A stretch of DNA of 58,843 nt, taken from positions 1-58,843 of the forward strand of contig CAJWFD010000012.1 in the NCBI GenBank assembly GCA_913031435.1, given 5' to 3'. The position numbers and the translations under genes are program-made. The stretch is from an uncultured Cryomorphaceae bacterium. GTDB taxonomy: Bacteria > Bacteroidota > Bacteroidia > Flavobacteriales > Schleiferiaceae. The notes under the pieces are model-generated. The model was not told the origin of the DNA and did not search any database. It was given only the letters and a program-made list of their open reading frames with translations. Positions 1-7,019 of the stretch are shown here, in pieces (the first letter of the stretch is position 1; each line of letters begins with the position of its first letter).

Positions 1-813
1 CGTTCGTCCATCAACCTCTGTAATTGGCGTCAACTCCCCCATAGAACCTGTTCCAAACGCCTCATCTGCCGCATATAACTCTGTCAACGATACATTTCTC
101 TCGATCACGGGTATGCTATTTTCTCTTGCCAATTTTATAACAAGAGCACGTGTGATGCCGTGTAAACATGCATCTGCAGTGGGAGTTATCAATTCATTGT
201 TTTTCACCATAAAGATGTTCGTGCCATTCATCTCTGCAATAAAGCCCAGGTTATCCAGCATTAATGCGGAGTCTACCCCAGCATAATTTGATTGGATTTT
301 CGCAAGAATGTTATTGATCAGATTGGTGTGATGAATTTTAGAGTCTAAATGCATGGGGCTGTTTCTACGAATAGCACTGGTCATGATTCGTATGCCTTTA
401 GTGTTGTCATATACGGGGGGTTTCCACTCCGCCAGGACAATTAGCAAAGGGCCACTTTGATTTAAGCGAGGATCCATACCTGAGGTTATCTTCTCCCCTC
501 TTGTCAATGTCAAACGAATATGAGTATCCTTGTTCATGCCGTTCACCAGTAGCGTTTGCTTAATTGCGTTCTTAATAAAGGAACGAGGTGGAATCTCTAC
601 AAAATCCATGGCCTGTGCTGAATCTTGTAATCTATCCAAGTGTTTGTCTAAACAAAATATTCCTTGCTCATAAACTCTCAATCCCTCCCAAACTGCATCT
701 CCACCTTGAACAGAGCTGTCTAAAACAGAAACTTTAGCGTCTTTTCTTGAAACCAATCCTTGACCTATCCAAACCTTTATTTCTGCATTTCGTGCATCAA
801 ATTCTTGTAGCAT
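1..813 (-). CDS. Class IV PLP-dependent aminotransferase (partial, 3' end outside window)
   Basis: The reading frame is open from an ATG at 811-813 down to base 1 and continues off the left edge; 271 residues are visible. It reads as a fold-type IV aminotransferase of the branched-chain/D-amino-acid/4-amino-4-deoxychorismate lyase group. The probable PLP-binding lysine lies in LDSKIHHTNLINN near residue 163, and the later motif EMNGTNIFMV followed by HGITR is the cofactor-phosphate and substrate side seen in this family. Substrate cannot be told from sequence. The start sits one base after the stop of the upstream sulfotransferase-like gene (TAA-C-ATG on the minus strand), so the two are almost certainly translated together. 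The end is missing because of the window edge, not because the gene is broken. Confidence 0.88.
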   Translation of the reverse strand, partial: MLQEFDARNAEIKVWIGQGLVSRKDAKVSVLDSSVQGGDAVWEGLRVYEQGIFCLDKHLDRLQDSAQAMDFVEIPPRSFIKNAIKQTLLVNGMNKDTHIRLTLTRGEKITSGMDPRLNQSGPLLIVLAEWKPPVYDNTKGIRIMTSAIRRNSPMHLDSKIHHTNLINNILAKIQSNYAGVDSALMLDNLGFIAEMNGTNIFMVKNNELITPTADACLHGITRALVIKLARENSIPVIERNVSLTELYAADEAFGTGSMGELTPITEVDGRT

Positions 814-814
814 G

Positions 815-1543
815 TTACTCTAGTTTTAATCTGTTCTTAAAAAGTGATCTGTATGCCGGAAGGCAATCCTCTACTATTTTTTCGTATTTCAAATCCAACC
901 TGCCAGGCATGTCTTTAGACGGGCCAAAACAAGTAGAATTGTGCGCATTAGTATACCAATGTGGCCACCAAGGACCATCAAAATCCTTCTCTCCTGAAGG
1001 CCATTTTAGCATACACTCTTGCCAGGAAATACCTAAAGCTGCGCAAATTAACGGCATGGTCCGTTTGGGATCTTTTAGCATCTCATCTGTATCCACAATG
1101 ATACTTGGTCTATTGAATTTCTCAACGATGCTCCATTGCTCTAGCTCCTGTGTCAGTCCTATATCAGTTACCTTGAGATTCGGAATTACTTTTGAAAACG
1201 ATGCAATAACTTTCCGAGGATGGCGTATCCAAAACACATGTGCAGCGTTTGCAGCCCATTTCCAATCTTCATTGACCATATGGTGCGCCATATTTTTAAG
1301 GTACAACTCGCCTGAAGTATCGGTTAACGTTTTGATTCTTGCCAATACTGCTTCAGTAGAGGTTGGCCAGCCCTCCAGAGTTTCCTCAGCTCCAGGGTGA
1401 TCTATCGCTGGATTATCGAACAAGTACTTACCATAAAAGGGTTCATCGAATACAGCACAGTTTTCACGTTGCGAAAAGCTATACATGAGTGCAGTACTTA
1501 TATTCCTTGGACCAGAAATCGCGTGAATAATCTTAATTGACAT
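815..1543 (-). CDS. P-loop sulfotransferase-like protein
   Basis: The protein has 242 residues and no signal peptide. The N-terminus carries SGPRNISTALMYSF (about 10-23), which resembles the 5'-phosphosulfate-binding loop of PAPS-dependent sulfotransferases, and IRHPRKVIASFSKV near residue 106 resembles the 3'-phosphate-binding segment (Arg and Ser). The real activity and acceptor are unknown; some members of this group are not proven sulfotransferases. It is the first gene of a two-gene unit with the class IV aminotransferase downstream. Upstream, TAACTTTC lies four bases before the ATG, one mismatch from the TAnnTTTG -7 box. Fold assignment is fairly safe; function is inference. Confidence 0.75.
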   Translation of the reverse strand: MSIKIIHAISGPRNISTALMYSFSQRENCAVFDEPFYGKYLFDNPAIDHPGAEETLEGWPTSTEAVLARIKTLTDTSGELYLKNMAHHMVNEDWKWAANAAHVFWIRHPRKVIASFSKVIPNLKVTDIGLTQELEQWSIVEKFNRPSIIVDTDEMLKDPKRTMPLICAALGISWQECMLKWPSGEKDFDGPWWPHWYTNAHNSTCFGPSKDMPGRLDLKYEKIVEDCLPAYRSLFKNRLKLE

Positions 1544-1670
1544 CTCAGAAAGTTAGCACTTTGATTTGAGAATTTATAAGAGGAATAATGTGAAGTCTTT
1601 TTCTAGTAAAACGCCTGTTTCCATTTATTAGACCTCTATTTTGATTCAACTGCATTCAACTAGAGAAACA

Positions 1671-1703
1671 AAAGAGCCTTCACGAAATTCATGAAGGCTC
1701 TTT
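1671..1703 (-). terminator. Intrinsic terminator after tRNA-Val
   Basis: A perfect inverted repeat with a 12-bp stem (AAAGAGCCTTCA at 1671-1682, TGAAGGCTCTTT at 1692-1703) and a 9-base loop. It begins 4 bases beyond the 3' end of the tRNA on the minus strand and ends in a short T run, so it should end the tRNA transcript. Confidence 0.8.
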
Positions 1704-1707
1704 CTTG

Positions 1708-1782
1708 TGGGCTATACTGGATTCGAACCGGTGACCTCTGCCCTGTCAAGGCAGCGCTCTAAACCAACTGAGCTAATAACCC
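1708..1782 (-). tRNA. tRNA-Val (anticodon GAC)
   Basis: A 75-base cloverleaf reads on the minus strand. The acceptor GGGTTAT pairs with ATAGCCC (one G-U), the anticodon stem CTGCC/GGCAG encloses loop TTGACAG giving anticodon GAC, the T loop is TTCGAAT and the discriminator base is A. No CCA is encoded. One oddity: the T stem ACCGG/CCAGT has a C-A mismatch in the middle. A strong terminator follows directly. Confidence 0.93.
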
Positions 1783-1865
1783 TTTTTCAAGGCTTTAAAG
1801 ATACAAACCACTTCAATGAATTTATACGAATAACTAAAAGTTTATGGACCTAAAAATAATTCATC

Positions 1866-2165
1866 ATGAGATTAAGGCTGATAGCTTTTGCACTTTCTAG
1901 TGCCAGAAGAATACATGCACAACATCCGTTTGTGGGCAATTATCCTGTGTCCGCATGCGACTCACATACTAAATCATGGTCCGATAAGTCCGCATTACTT
2001 AAAAAGTATGCTCGAATTAATATTTCCACCTTAAATGGACAATTGGTAAACTCAGTTCAGGGCAATATTGCTGATAATCATGTCGAAAAATTGACTTCAG
2101 GGGGATATTTAGTTCGGATTTTAACTCCGAATGGCCTATCTTCTTCTATGCTAATTGCTCTTTAA
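1866..2165 (+). CDS. Small protein with T9SS C-terminal-domain-like tail (possible remnant)
   Basis: A 99-residue frame. The last 50 or so residues read like a type A T9SS sorting domain: a strand with ISTLNGQLVNS, then KLTSGGYLVRIL and a hydrophobic end SSSMLIAL, matching the usual order (v.i.n..G..v, then L..G.Y.v.i). The N-terminus MRLRLIAFAL is hydrophobic and could be the start of a signal peptide, but it lacks a convincing cleavage region, and there is almost no room for a cargo domain. It may be a decayed T9SS cargo gene, a small secreted protein, or a chance frame. It stands alone between tRNA-Val (opposite strand) and csp. Confidence 0.4.
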   Translation: MRLRLIAFALSSARRIHAQHPFVGNYPVSACDSHTKSWSDKSALLKKYARINISTLNGQLVNSVQGNIADNHVEKLTSGGYLVRILTPNGLSSSMLIAL

Positions 2166-2244
2166 CAGTGGGTTACACATTAATCAGGATAATATTTATA
2201 TAAATTATTTAACTATTTGTAGTTATGACTTGAATATTAAAGCA

Positions 2245-2252
2245 TAGATTTG
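2245..2252 (+). promoter_or_regulatory. Candidate -7 box upstream of csp
   Basis: TAGATTTG is an exact match to the Bacteroidota -7 consensus TAnnTTTG and lies 19 bases before the csp start codon, leaving a short AT-rich leader. A well-spaced -33 TTG is not obvious. Confidence 0.5.
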
Positions 2253-2271
2253 TCGTTCATAAAAAATTATC

Positions 2272-2463
2272 ATGAATCAAGGAACAGTAAAGTTTTTTAA
2301 TACAGACAAAGGATTTGGCTTTATTAAAGATGACAATTCAAGCACTGAATACTTCGTGCACGTTACAGGTTTGGTTGACCAAATCGAAGAAGGTGATCAA
2401 GTTCAGTACGAATTAAAAGAAGGAAAAAAGGGATTAAACGCTGTAAATGTAACTCAGCTCTAA
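2272..2463 (+). CDS. CspA-family cold-shock protein
   Basis: A 63-residue single cold-shock domain that binds single-stranded RNA and DNA and is expected to act as an RNA chaperone in the cytoplasm. The two RNA-binding motifs are visible: RNP1 as KGFGFI (14-19) and RNP2 as YFVHV (28-32), where the first residue is Tyr rather than the usual Val. Length is typical of small bacterial Csp proteins. It is a single-gene unit: a TAnnTTTG box sits upstream and a strong terminator follows within 25 bases. Temperature regulation through the leader is possible but not shown. Confidence 0.95.
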   Translation: MNQGTVKFFNTDKGFGFIKDDNSSTEYFVHVTGLVDQIEEGDQVQYELKEGKKGLNAVNVTQL

Positions 2464-2483
2464 GTTTATATCTAAGATTTTAC

Positions 2484-2514
2484 AGGCCTCTGCTGAAAAG
2501 TAGAGGCCTTTTTT
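2484..2514 (+). terminator. Intrinsic terminator of csp
   Basis: Stem AGGCCTCT (2484-2491) pairs with AGAGGCCT (2502-2509) and is followed by a run of six T. Confidence 0.85.
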
Positions 2515-2545
2515 ATGCCCAATAGTTACCTTAAACCCGTTGGTT

Positions 2546-2583
2546 AAAAAGAAATCCCCTCTCAAAATAAATTCAAGAGGGGA
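2546..2583 (-). terminator. Intrinsic terminator of metG / tRNA-Arg
   Basis: Read on the minus strand, an 8-bp stem (2576-2583 with 2555-2562, TCCCCTCT/AGAGGGGA) is followed by a T-rich stretch. It lies 6 bases beyond the 3' end of tRNA-Arg and is the only terminator after metG, which suggests one shared transcript. Confidence 0.7.
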
Positions 2584-2589
2584 GTCTAG

Positions 2590-2661
2590 TAGCTCCGAAG
2601 GGAATCAAACCCTTATCTCAGGTTCCGGAAACCTGCATTCTATTCGTTGAACTACGGAGCC
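2590..2661 (-). tRNA. tRNA-Arg (anticodon CCG)
   Basis: A 72-base cloverleaf on the minus strand: acceptor GGCTCCG/CGGAGCT (first pair G-U), anticodon stem CAGGT/ACCTG with loop TTCCGGA (anticodon CCG, reading CGG), T stem AAGGG/CCCTT with loop TTTGATT, discriminator A. No CCA is encoded. Its 5' end is only 6 bases beyond the metG stop codon, so it is probably processed from the metG mRNA. Confidence 0.9.
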
Positions 2662-2667
2662 AAGATT

Positions 2668-4728
2668 TTATCCAATAACAGCTCCACTATCAGTCTCGTT
2701 TTCAGGAGTCATGATTCGCAACGCGCCAACCGCATCTTCAGCCATAAGTAACATACCTTGACTAACCACGCCTTTTATTTTTCTTGGCGGCAAATTCATC
2801 AGTACCGTAACCTGCTTACCTATCATCTGTTCTGGAGAGAAATGTTCAGCAATACCAGAAACTATAGTCCTTTGATCCAAGCCTGTATCTACTATGAACT
2901 TCAAAAGGCGGTCTGCTTTTGGCACGCGTTCCGCCTCGAGAATAGTCCCAACGCGTAGGTCCATTCCTAAGAACTGATCAAAACTAATATCCTCCTTCTG
3001 AGGGTTATGGGTAAATTCTTCAACAATTGTTTGTTTTTCCTCTTCTTGCATTTTCACAGATGCTTTTAGTTTAGCACGTTGGAGCTCAACTTGCTCATCT
3101 TCTACCTTCGCGAAGAGTAAATCTACCTTACCTAATTGCGTTCCTGGTGGGACAATCATCTCCTGATCAGCCATCAACCATTGTGGTGATCCCTGAATAT
3201 TTAACATGTCACGCAACTTTTTACAAGTGGTCGGCAAAAATGGCTCAAAAACAATAGAAAGGACTGCTGTAATTTGAGTAGCGACATATAGCACAGCACC
3301 AGCCCTTTCAGGATCATGCTTGTACACTTTCCATGGCTCTTGTTCTTGAAGATATTTATTACCTAAACGAGCTACATTCATGGCTTCACTAATGGCTTCA
3401 CGAAACTTATAATTTTCTATCGCCTTCGCTATCCGACGTCCAAATTGGGCCATCGATGCAAGTGCAATATGATCTTTTTCATTAAGATTACCGGGAGTTT
3501 GAACCAATCCATTATAATACTTGTCCGTGAGAACCATTACTCTATTTACAAAATTCCCTAAGCCTGCAACCAACTCACTGTTGTTGCGTTGCTGAAAATC
3601 GGCCCAAGTAAAGTCATTGTCCTTTGTCTCCGGCATTGTTGCCGTCAAAACATAACGTAGCGCATCTTGTTGACCAGGAAAATCTTCTAGGTATTCATGA
3701 AGCCAAACTGCCCAGTTTTTTGAGGTACTGAGCTTTCTTCCCTCTAAATTCAAAAACTCATTAGCAGGCACCTGCTTAGGCATTGCATATCCGCCATGTT
3801 GCTGCAGCATGGCGGGGAAAATAATACAGTGAAAGACAATGTTGTCTTTACCTATGAAATGGATAATCTCAGCATTTTCGCCTTTCCAATAGTCCTCCCA
3901 ATCATTAGGAAGTAGCTCTTGTGTAGCTGATATATAGCCTATCGGAGCATCAAACCAAACATACATGACCTTGCCTTCTGCGCCTTCGATTGGAACGGGA
4001 ACACCCCAGTCTAAATCGCGTGTCATTGCGCGTGGTTGTAGTCCGTCTCCGGCATTTAACCAGCTCATGCACTGGCCTATCACATTTGGTTTCCAATCTT
4101 TTCTTGACTCCAAAAACTCACGTAAATCTCCAGAGAGTTTATCAAGGGGCAAGAACCAATTCGTTGTTTTTTTTATTTCAGGAACGGCTCCTGACAAAGC
4201 ACTCTTAGGATCAATAAGATCTGTAGCGTTTAGCGAGGCTCCGCAGCTTTCACACTGGTCACCGTAGGCTTCAGCGTTATGGCACTTAGGGCATTCACCG
4301 GTAATGTAGCGATCAGCTAAAAATTGGCCAACCTCAGGATCATAATACTGCTCGGTCTCCTTTGCCTCGAGTGCGCCCTTCGTATAGAGATTTTTGAAAA
4401 ACTCCTTGGCGTTTTTATGGTGTTGCTCACTAGAGGTACGAGAATAATGATCAAAGCTGATTCCGAATTCCTCGAATGCAGTATTCATCATTCTATGGTA
4501 ACGATCAACGACCTGCTGAGGGGTGATGCCTTCTTTTTTCGCTTTAATAGTGATCGGCACCCCGTGCTCGTCAGAACCACAAACAAACTTTACATCTCGG
4601 CCGCGCATTCGCAGGTATCTTACATAGATATCTGAAGGCAGGTAGCACCCAGCAAGGTGCCCTATATGAATGGGTCCATTAGCATAAGGCAAAGCTGCCG
4701 TTACCAAGATTTTTTTCTTTGTACTCAT
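2668..4728 (-). CDS. metG: Methionyl-tRNA synthetase
   Basis: Charges tRNA-Met with methionine in the cytoplasm, using ATP. The 686-residue protein is the long form. The class I signature HIGH is at 21-24, a zinc knuckle with Cys146, Cys149, Cys159 and Cys162 lies in the connective domain, and the KMSKS-type loop reads KLSTSK (332-337). Residues from about 580 to the end form the dimerising, EMAP/Trbp111-type tRNA-binding OB domain. It is divergent from ldcA across 65 bases. Downstream, tRNA-Arg(CCG) begins after 6 bases. TATCTTAG about 31 bases upstream of the start is one mismatch from the -7 consensus. Confidence 0.98.
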   Translation of the reverse strand: MSTKKKILVTAALPYANGPIHIGHLAGCYLPSDIYVRYLRMRGRDVKFVCGSDEHGVPITIKAKKEGITPQQVVDRYHRMMNTAFEEFGISFDHYSRTSSEQHHKNAKEFFKNLYTKGALEAKETEQYYDPEVGQFLADRYITGECPKCHNAEAYGDQCESCGASLNATDLIDPKSALSGAVPEIKKTTNWFLPLDKLSGDLREFLESRKDWKPNVIGQCMSWLNAGDGLQPRAMTRDLDWGVPVPIEGAEGKVMYVWFDAPIGYISATQELLPNDWEDYWKGENAEIIHFIGKDNIVFHCIIFPAMLQQHGGYAMPKQVPANEFLNLEGRKLSTSKNWAVWLHEYLEDFPGQQDALRYVLTATMPETKDNDFTWADFQQRNNSELVAGLGNFVNRVMVLTDKYYNGLVQTPGNLNEKDHIALASMAQFGRRIAKAIENYKFREAISEAMNVARLGNKYLQEQEPWKVYKHDPERAGAVLYVATQITAVLSIVFEPFLPTTCKKLRDMLNIQGSPQWLMADQEMIVPPGTQLGKVDLLFAKVEDEQVELQRAKLKASVKMQEEEKQTIVEEFTHNPQKEDISFDQFLGMDLRVGTILEAERVPKADRLLKFIVDTGLDQRTIVSGIAEHFSPEQMIGKQVTVLMNLPPRKIKGVVSQGMLLMAEDAVGALRIMTPENETDSGAVIG

Positions 4729-4793
4729 GCGTACTTGTAAAGCTTTAATTGATACCGCTAAGATAGTGAGGTTTTATGTGCTAATTTTCCCCT

Positions 4794-5675
4794 ATGAAAC
4801 AAAGAATTCCAGCACTTTTAAACCCCGGAGATGTCATAGGGCTTGGTGCAACAGCGCGGTTCGCTACATTGGAAATGGTGCATACCGCAAAAAAACATAT
4901 CGAAGCAGCTGGATATCAATGCTATTTCCATCCCTCCATTTTAAAAAAGGACGGACAAGTAGCGGGAAGTATTTCAGAGAGAGTTGATGCCTTTAATCAC
5001 CTGATCGACCATAAAGATGTTCGCGCCATATGGAATATTCGCGGCGGTTATGGCAGTGCAGAAATCGTAGATGACGTCAACTGGGGAGCACTTAAATTGA
5101 CACCTAAGTGGCTCATAGGCTTTTCCGATTTCACTACTTTTCTCTGCCATGCAAACCAGCATGGACTATTTGCCATTCATGCTCCGATGCCTATTTCATT
5201 TGCGCTAACAGCGCCTAAACATCTGCAGCAAACCTTTGAACTACTTGCGACAGGTAAGCAATCGGTAGCTCTAAAGTCCTCTACACTTTCTATTAAAGGA
5301 ACCGTTGTTGCTGGTAACTTAAGTGTTATATATAGTATTTATGGAACGAAATCCCTTCCTGATTTAAAGCAATGTATTCTCTTCCTTGAGGACTTAGATG
5401 AGTACCATTATCATATTGACAGAATGTTGTTGGCCTTAAAACGCAAAGGTGCTTTTGATGAATTACAGGCGGTTGTACTTGGTACTTTTTCAGATATCCA
5501 CGACCACGAAATCAAGTGGGGCTCGAGCATTGACCATACACTTGCCAAACACTTTAATGATTCGGGTGTACCTGTTATTTTAGATTTTCCTTTAGGACAC
5601 ACTGCCGACAATTCACCACTGATAACCGGTGTTTCCGTCACTATTGAAGGTGGGGTGATGCTTGCTGCACTCTAA
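4794..5675 (+). CDS. ldcA: LD-carboxypeptidase (muramoyltetrapeptide carboxypeptidase, S66 family)
   Basis: Removes the terminal D-alanine from murein tetrapeptides during peptidoglycan recycling, normally in the cytoplasm. The 293-residue protein shows the full S66 Ser-Glu-His triad: Ser111 in GFSDFTTF, Glu199 in FLEDLDEYHYH, and His269 in GHTADNSPLI. There is no signal peptide, as expected for a cytoplasmic recycling enzyme. It is divergent from metG and is followed after 59 bases by yraN on the same strand. The alternative is a related S66 peptidase such as a microcin-immunity-type enzyme, but the genomic context favours LdcA. Confidence 0.92.
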   Translation: MKQRIPALLNPGDVIGLGATARFATLEMVHTAKKHIEAAGYQCYFHPSILKKDGQVAGSISERVDAFNHLIDHKDVRAIWNIRGGYGSAEIVDDVNWGALKLTPKWLIGFSDFTTFLCHANQHGLFAIHAPMPISFALTAPKHLQQTFELLATGKQSVALKSSTLSIKGTVVAGNLSVIYSIYGTKSLPDLKQCILFLEDLDEYHYHIDRMLLALKRKGAFDELQAVVLGTFSDIHDHEIKWGSSIDHTLAKHFNDSGVPVILDFPLGHTADNSPLITGVSVTIEGGVMLAAL

Positions 5676-5734
5676 ATAAATTCTAGTTCTTCACACTCCG
5701 GAGCATAAGCCTCAATTTGGCTTAGATTGATTGG

Positions 5735-6061
5735 ATGAATTACAAAGAAGCAGAGCGTTTAGCAGGAATTTGGCTGGAATCCAACCGGCACATCATCATC
5801 GCTCGGAATTACCGAATAGGACGTAGTGAGGTTGATGTCATTTCTTTAACTGGGGAATGCTTATATCTCACCGAAATTAAATACAGGACTTCAGCTGAAG
5901 AATTGGTAGAAGATCTGGTTGACCAGCGTCAAATCAATAGGATTATACGCGCTGGAAGTCCCTTACTGCAGCGCTACAAGGCGACTGAACTAAAGATGAT
6001 TCTTCTTCATTATTCGGGCAACTCCAAGGAACCAAAGGTATTTCATGTAAATATTGACTAA
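5735..6061 (+). CDS. YraN/UPF0102 family endonuclease-like protein
   Basis: A 108-residue protein of the widespread UPF0102 family, which has a PD-(D/E)XK nuclease fold. The N-terminal GIWLESNRHIIIARNYR matches the family helix and the 'il.rNyr' strand; SEVDVISL holds the acidic E-x-D and LTEIKYR the E-x-K of the nuclease core (about residues 34-51). The biological role is not established. It sits between ldcA and the pseudouridine synthase, all co-directional; a -7 box lies just after its stop, so the next gene may have its own promoter. Confidence 0.85.
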   Translation: MNYKEAERLAGIWLESNRHIIIARNYRIGRSEVDVISLTGECLYLTEIKYRTSAEELVEDLVDQRQINRIIRAGSPLLQRYKATELKMILLHYSGNSKEPKVFHVNID

Positions 6062-6098
6062 AGTTGGATGAAATCAACTGGCTACCATAGGAGTACGC

Positions 6099-6106
6099 TA
6101 CCTTTG
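6099..6106 (+). promoter_or_regulatory. Candidate -7 box before the pseudouridine synthase
   Basis: TACCTTTG matches TAnnTTTG exactly; CTG, near the TTG -33 consensus, lies 18 bases upstream at 6078-6080. The box ends 15 bases before the ATG at 6122, which supports that codon over the in-frame ATG at 6068, because 6068 lies upstream of this promoter. Confidence 0.5.
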
Positions 6107-6121
6107 TATAAAATTTTAAGC

Positions 6122-7018
6122 ATGCGCAGCGATCGTTCAAATTCAAAAGGCCCCAATCGTGGACCGAAGCAATCTGAAAATAGATTTGTTAAAGGGCCAA
6201 GTAAAACTTGGGACAATGACGATTCTAAAGAATCTAGTGAACGTCAGTTCATCAGTAAGAAATATAGAAGCGCTCGCAACCGTACAGCGGAATCATTGGT
6301 CGGGGTAAACGACGAAATTCGTCTAAACAGATACCTGGCAAACGCCGGTATTTGCTCGCGCCGTGAAGCTGATGATCTGATTCAAGCAGGCCTGGTAGAG
6401 GTGAACGGGAAGATAGTTATTGAAATGGGTATCAAAGTGAAGCCTTCTGATGTCGTGAAATACAACAGCGCTACGATCAAAACTGATAAAATGCGCTATG
6501 TAGTTCTCAATAAGCCGAAAGGATTCTTAGCTTCTATGGATGATCCTACTGCTAAAAAAACCGTACTTGAGCTCGTCGGTAATGCCTGTAGAGAACGCAT
6601 ATATCCGGTAAGTCAAATGGAGCGCGGTACTACCGGTGTTTTATTGTTTACTAACGACGCTGAAACTGCAAAGAAATTGACTACTGGTCTAAACGGAGCT
6701 ATCAATATTTATCATATTGTTCTTGATAAGCCGTTAAAGAAGGTAGACATGAATAAAATCGTTGAAGGCATTGAATTAGATTGTGGCAAAGCGCCTGTTG
6801 AGGAGATTAAGTATATCGACGAAAAAAACAAGCGTGAAATAGGCTTGAGAATAAGTGTCAACAGAAATCGTATTGTACGCAAGCTTTTTGCCAATTTAGG
6901 TTATGAAATTGAGCAGTTAGATCGTGTGTCGTTTGCTGGCCTAACAAAAAAGAGTCTCACAAGAGGGCAATACAGGTTCCTTGAACCTAAAGAAGTTGGC
7001 TTTCTAAAAACCAGATAG
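6122..7018 (+). CDS. RsuA/RluB-type pseudouridine synthase with altered catalytic residue
   Basis: A 298-residue protein in RluB/RluF layout: a low-complexity charged N-terminal tail (1-62), an S4 RNA-binding domain (about 66-115, RLNRYLANAGICSRREAD) and a catalytic domain starting at YVVLNKPKGF (126-135). The family's catalytic motif is normally GRLDxxTxGLLLLTND; here it reads SQMERGTTGVLLFTND, so the nucleophilic Asp is Glu167 and the preceding Arg is Gln. The remaining core (RNRIVRKLFANLGYE, DRVSFAGLTKKSL) is well kept. It may be catalytically weak or an RNA-binding protein only. An in-frame ATG at 6068 would add 18 atypical residues; I prefer 6122. AsmA follows one base after its stop. 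Confidence 0.85.
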   Translation: MRSDRSNSKGPNRGPKQSENRFVKGPSKTWDNDDSKESSERQFISKKYRSARNRTAESLVGVNDEIRLNRYLANAGICSRREADDLIQAGLVEVNGKIVIEMGIKVKPSDVVKYNSATIKTDKMRYVVLNKPKGFLASMDDPTAKKTVLELVGNACRERIYPVSQMERGTTGVLLFTNDAETAKKLTTGLNGAINIYHIVLDKPLKKVDMNKIVEGIELDCGKAPVEEIKYIDEKNKREIGLRISVNRNRIVRKLFANLGYEIEQLDRVSFAGLTKKSLTRGQYRFLEPKEVGFLKTR

Positions 7019-7019
7019 C

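Noticed and set aside
747-1400. 217-residue plus-strand frame
   Set aside because: It is antisense to the sulfotransferase-like and aminotransferase genes and has no recognisable domain; a shadow frame.
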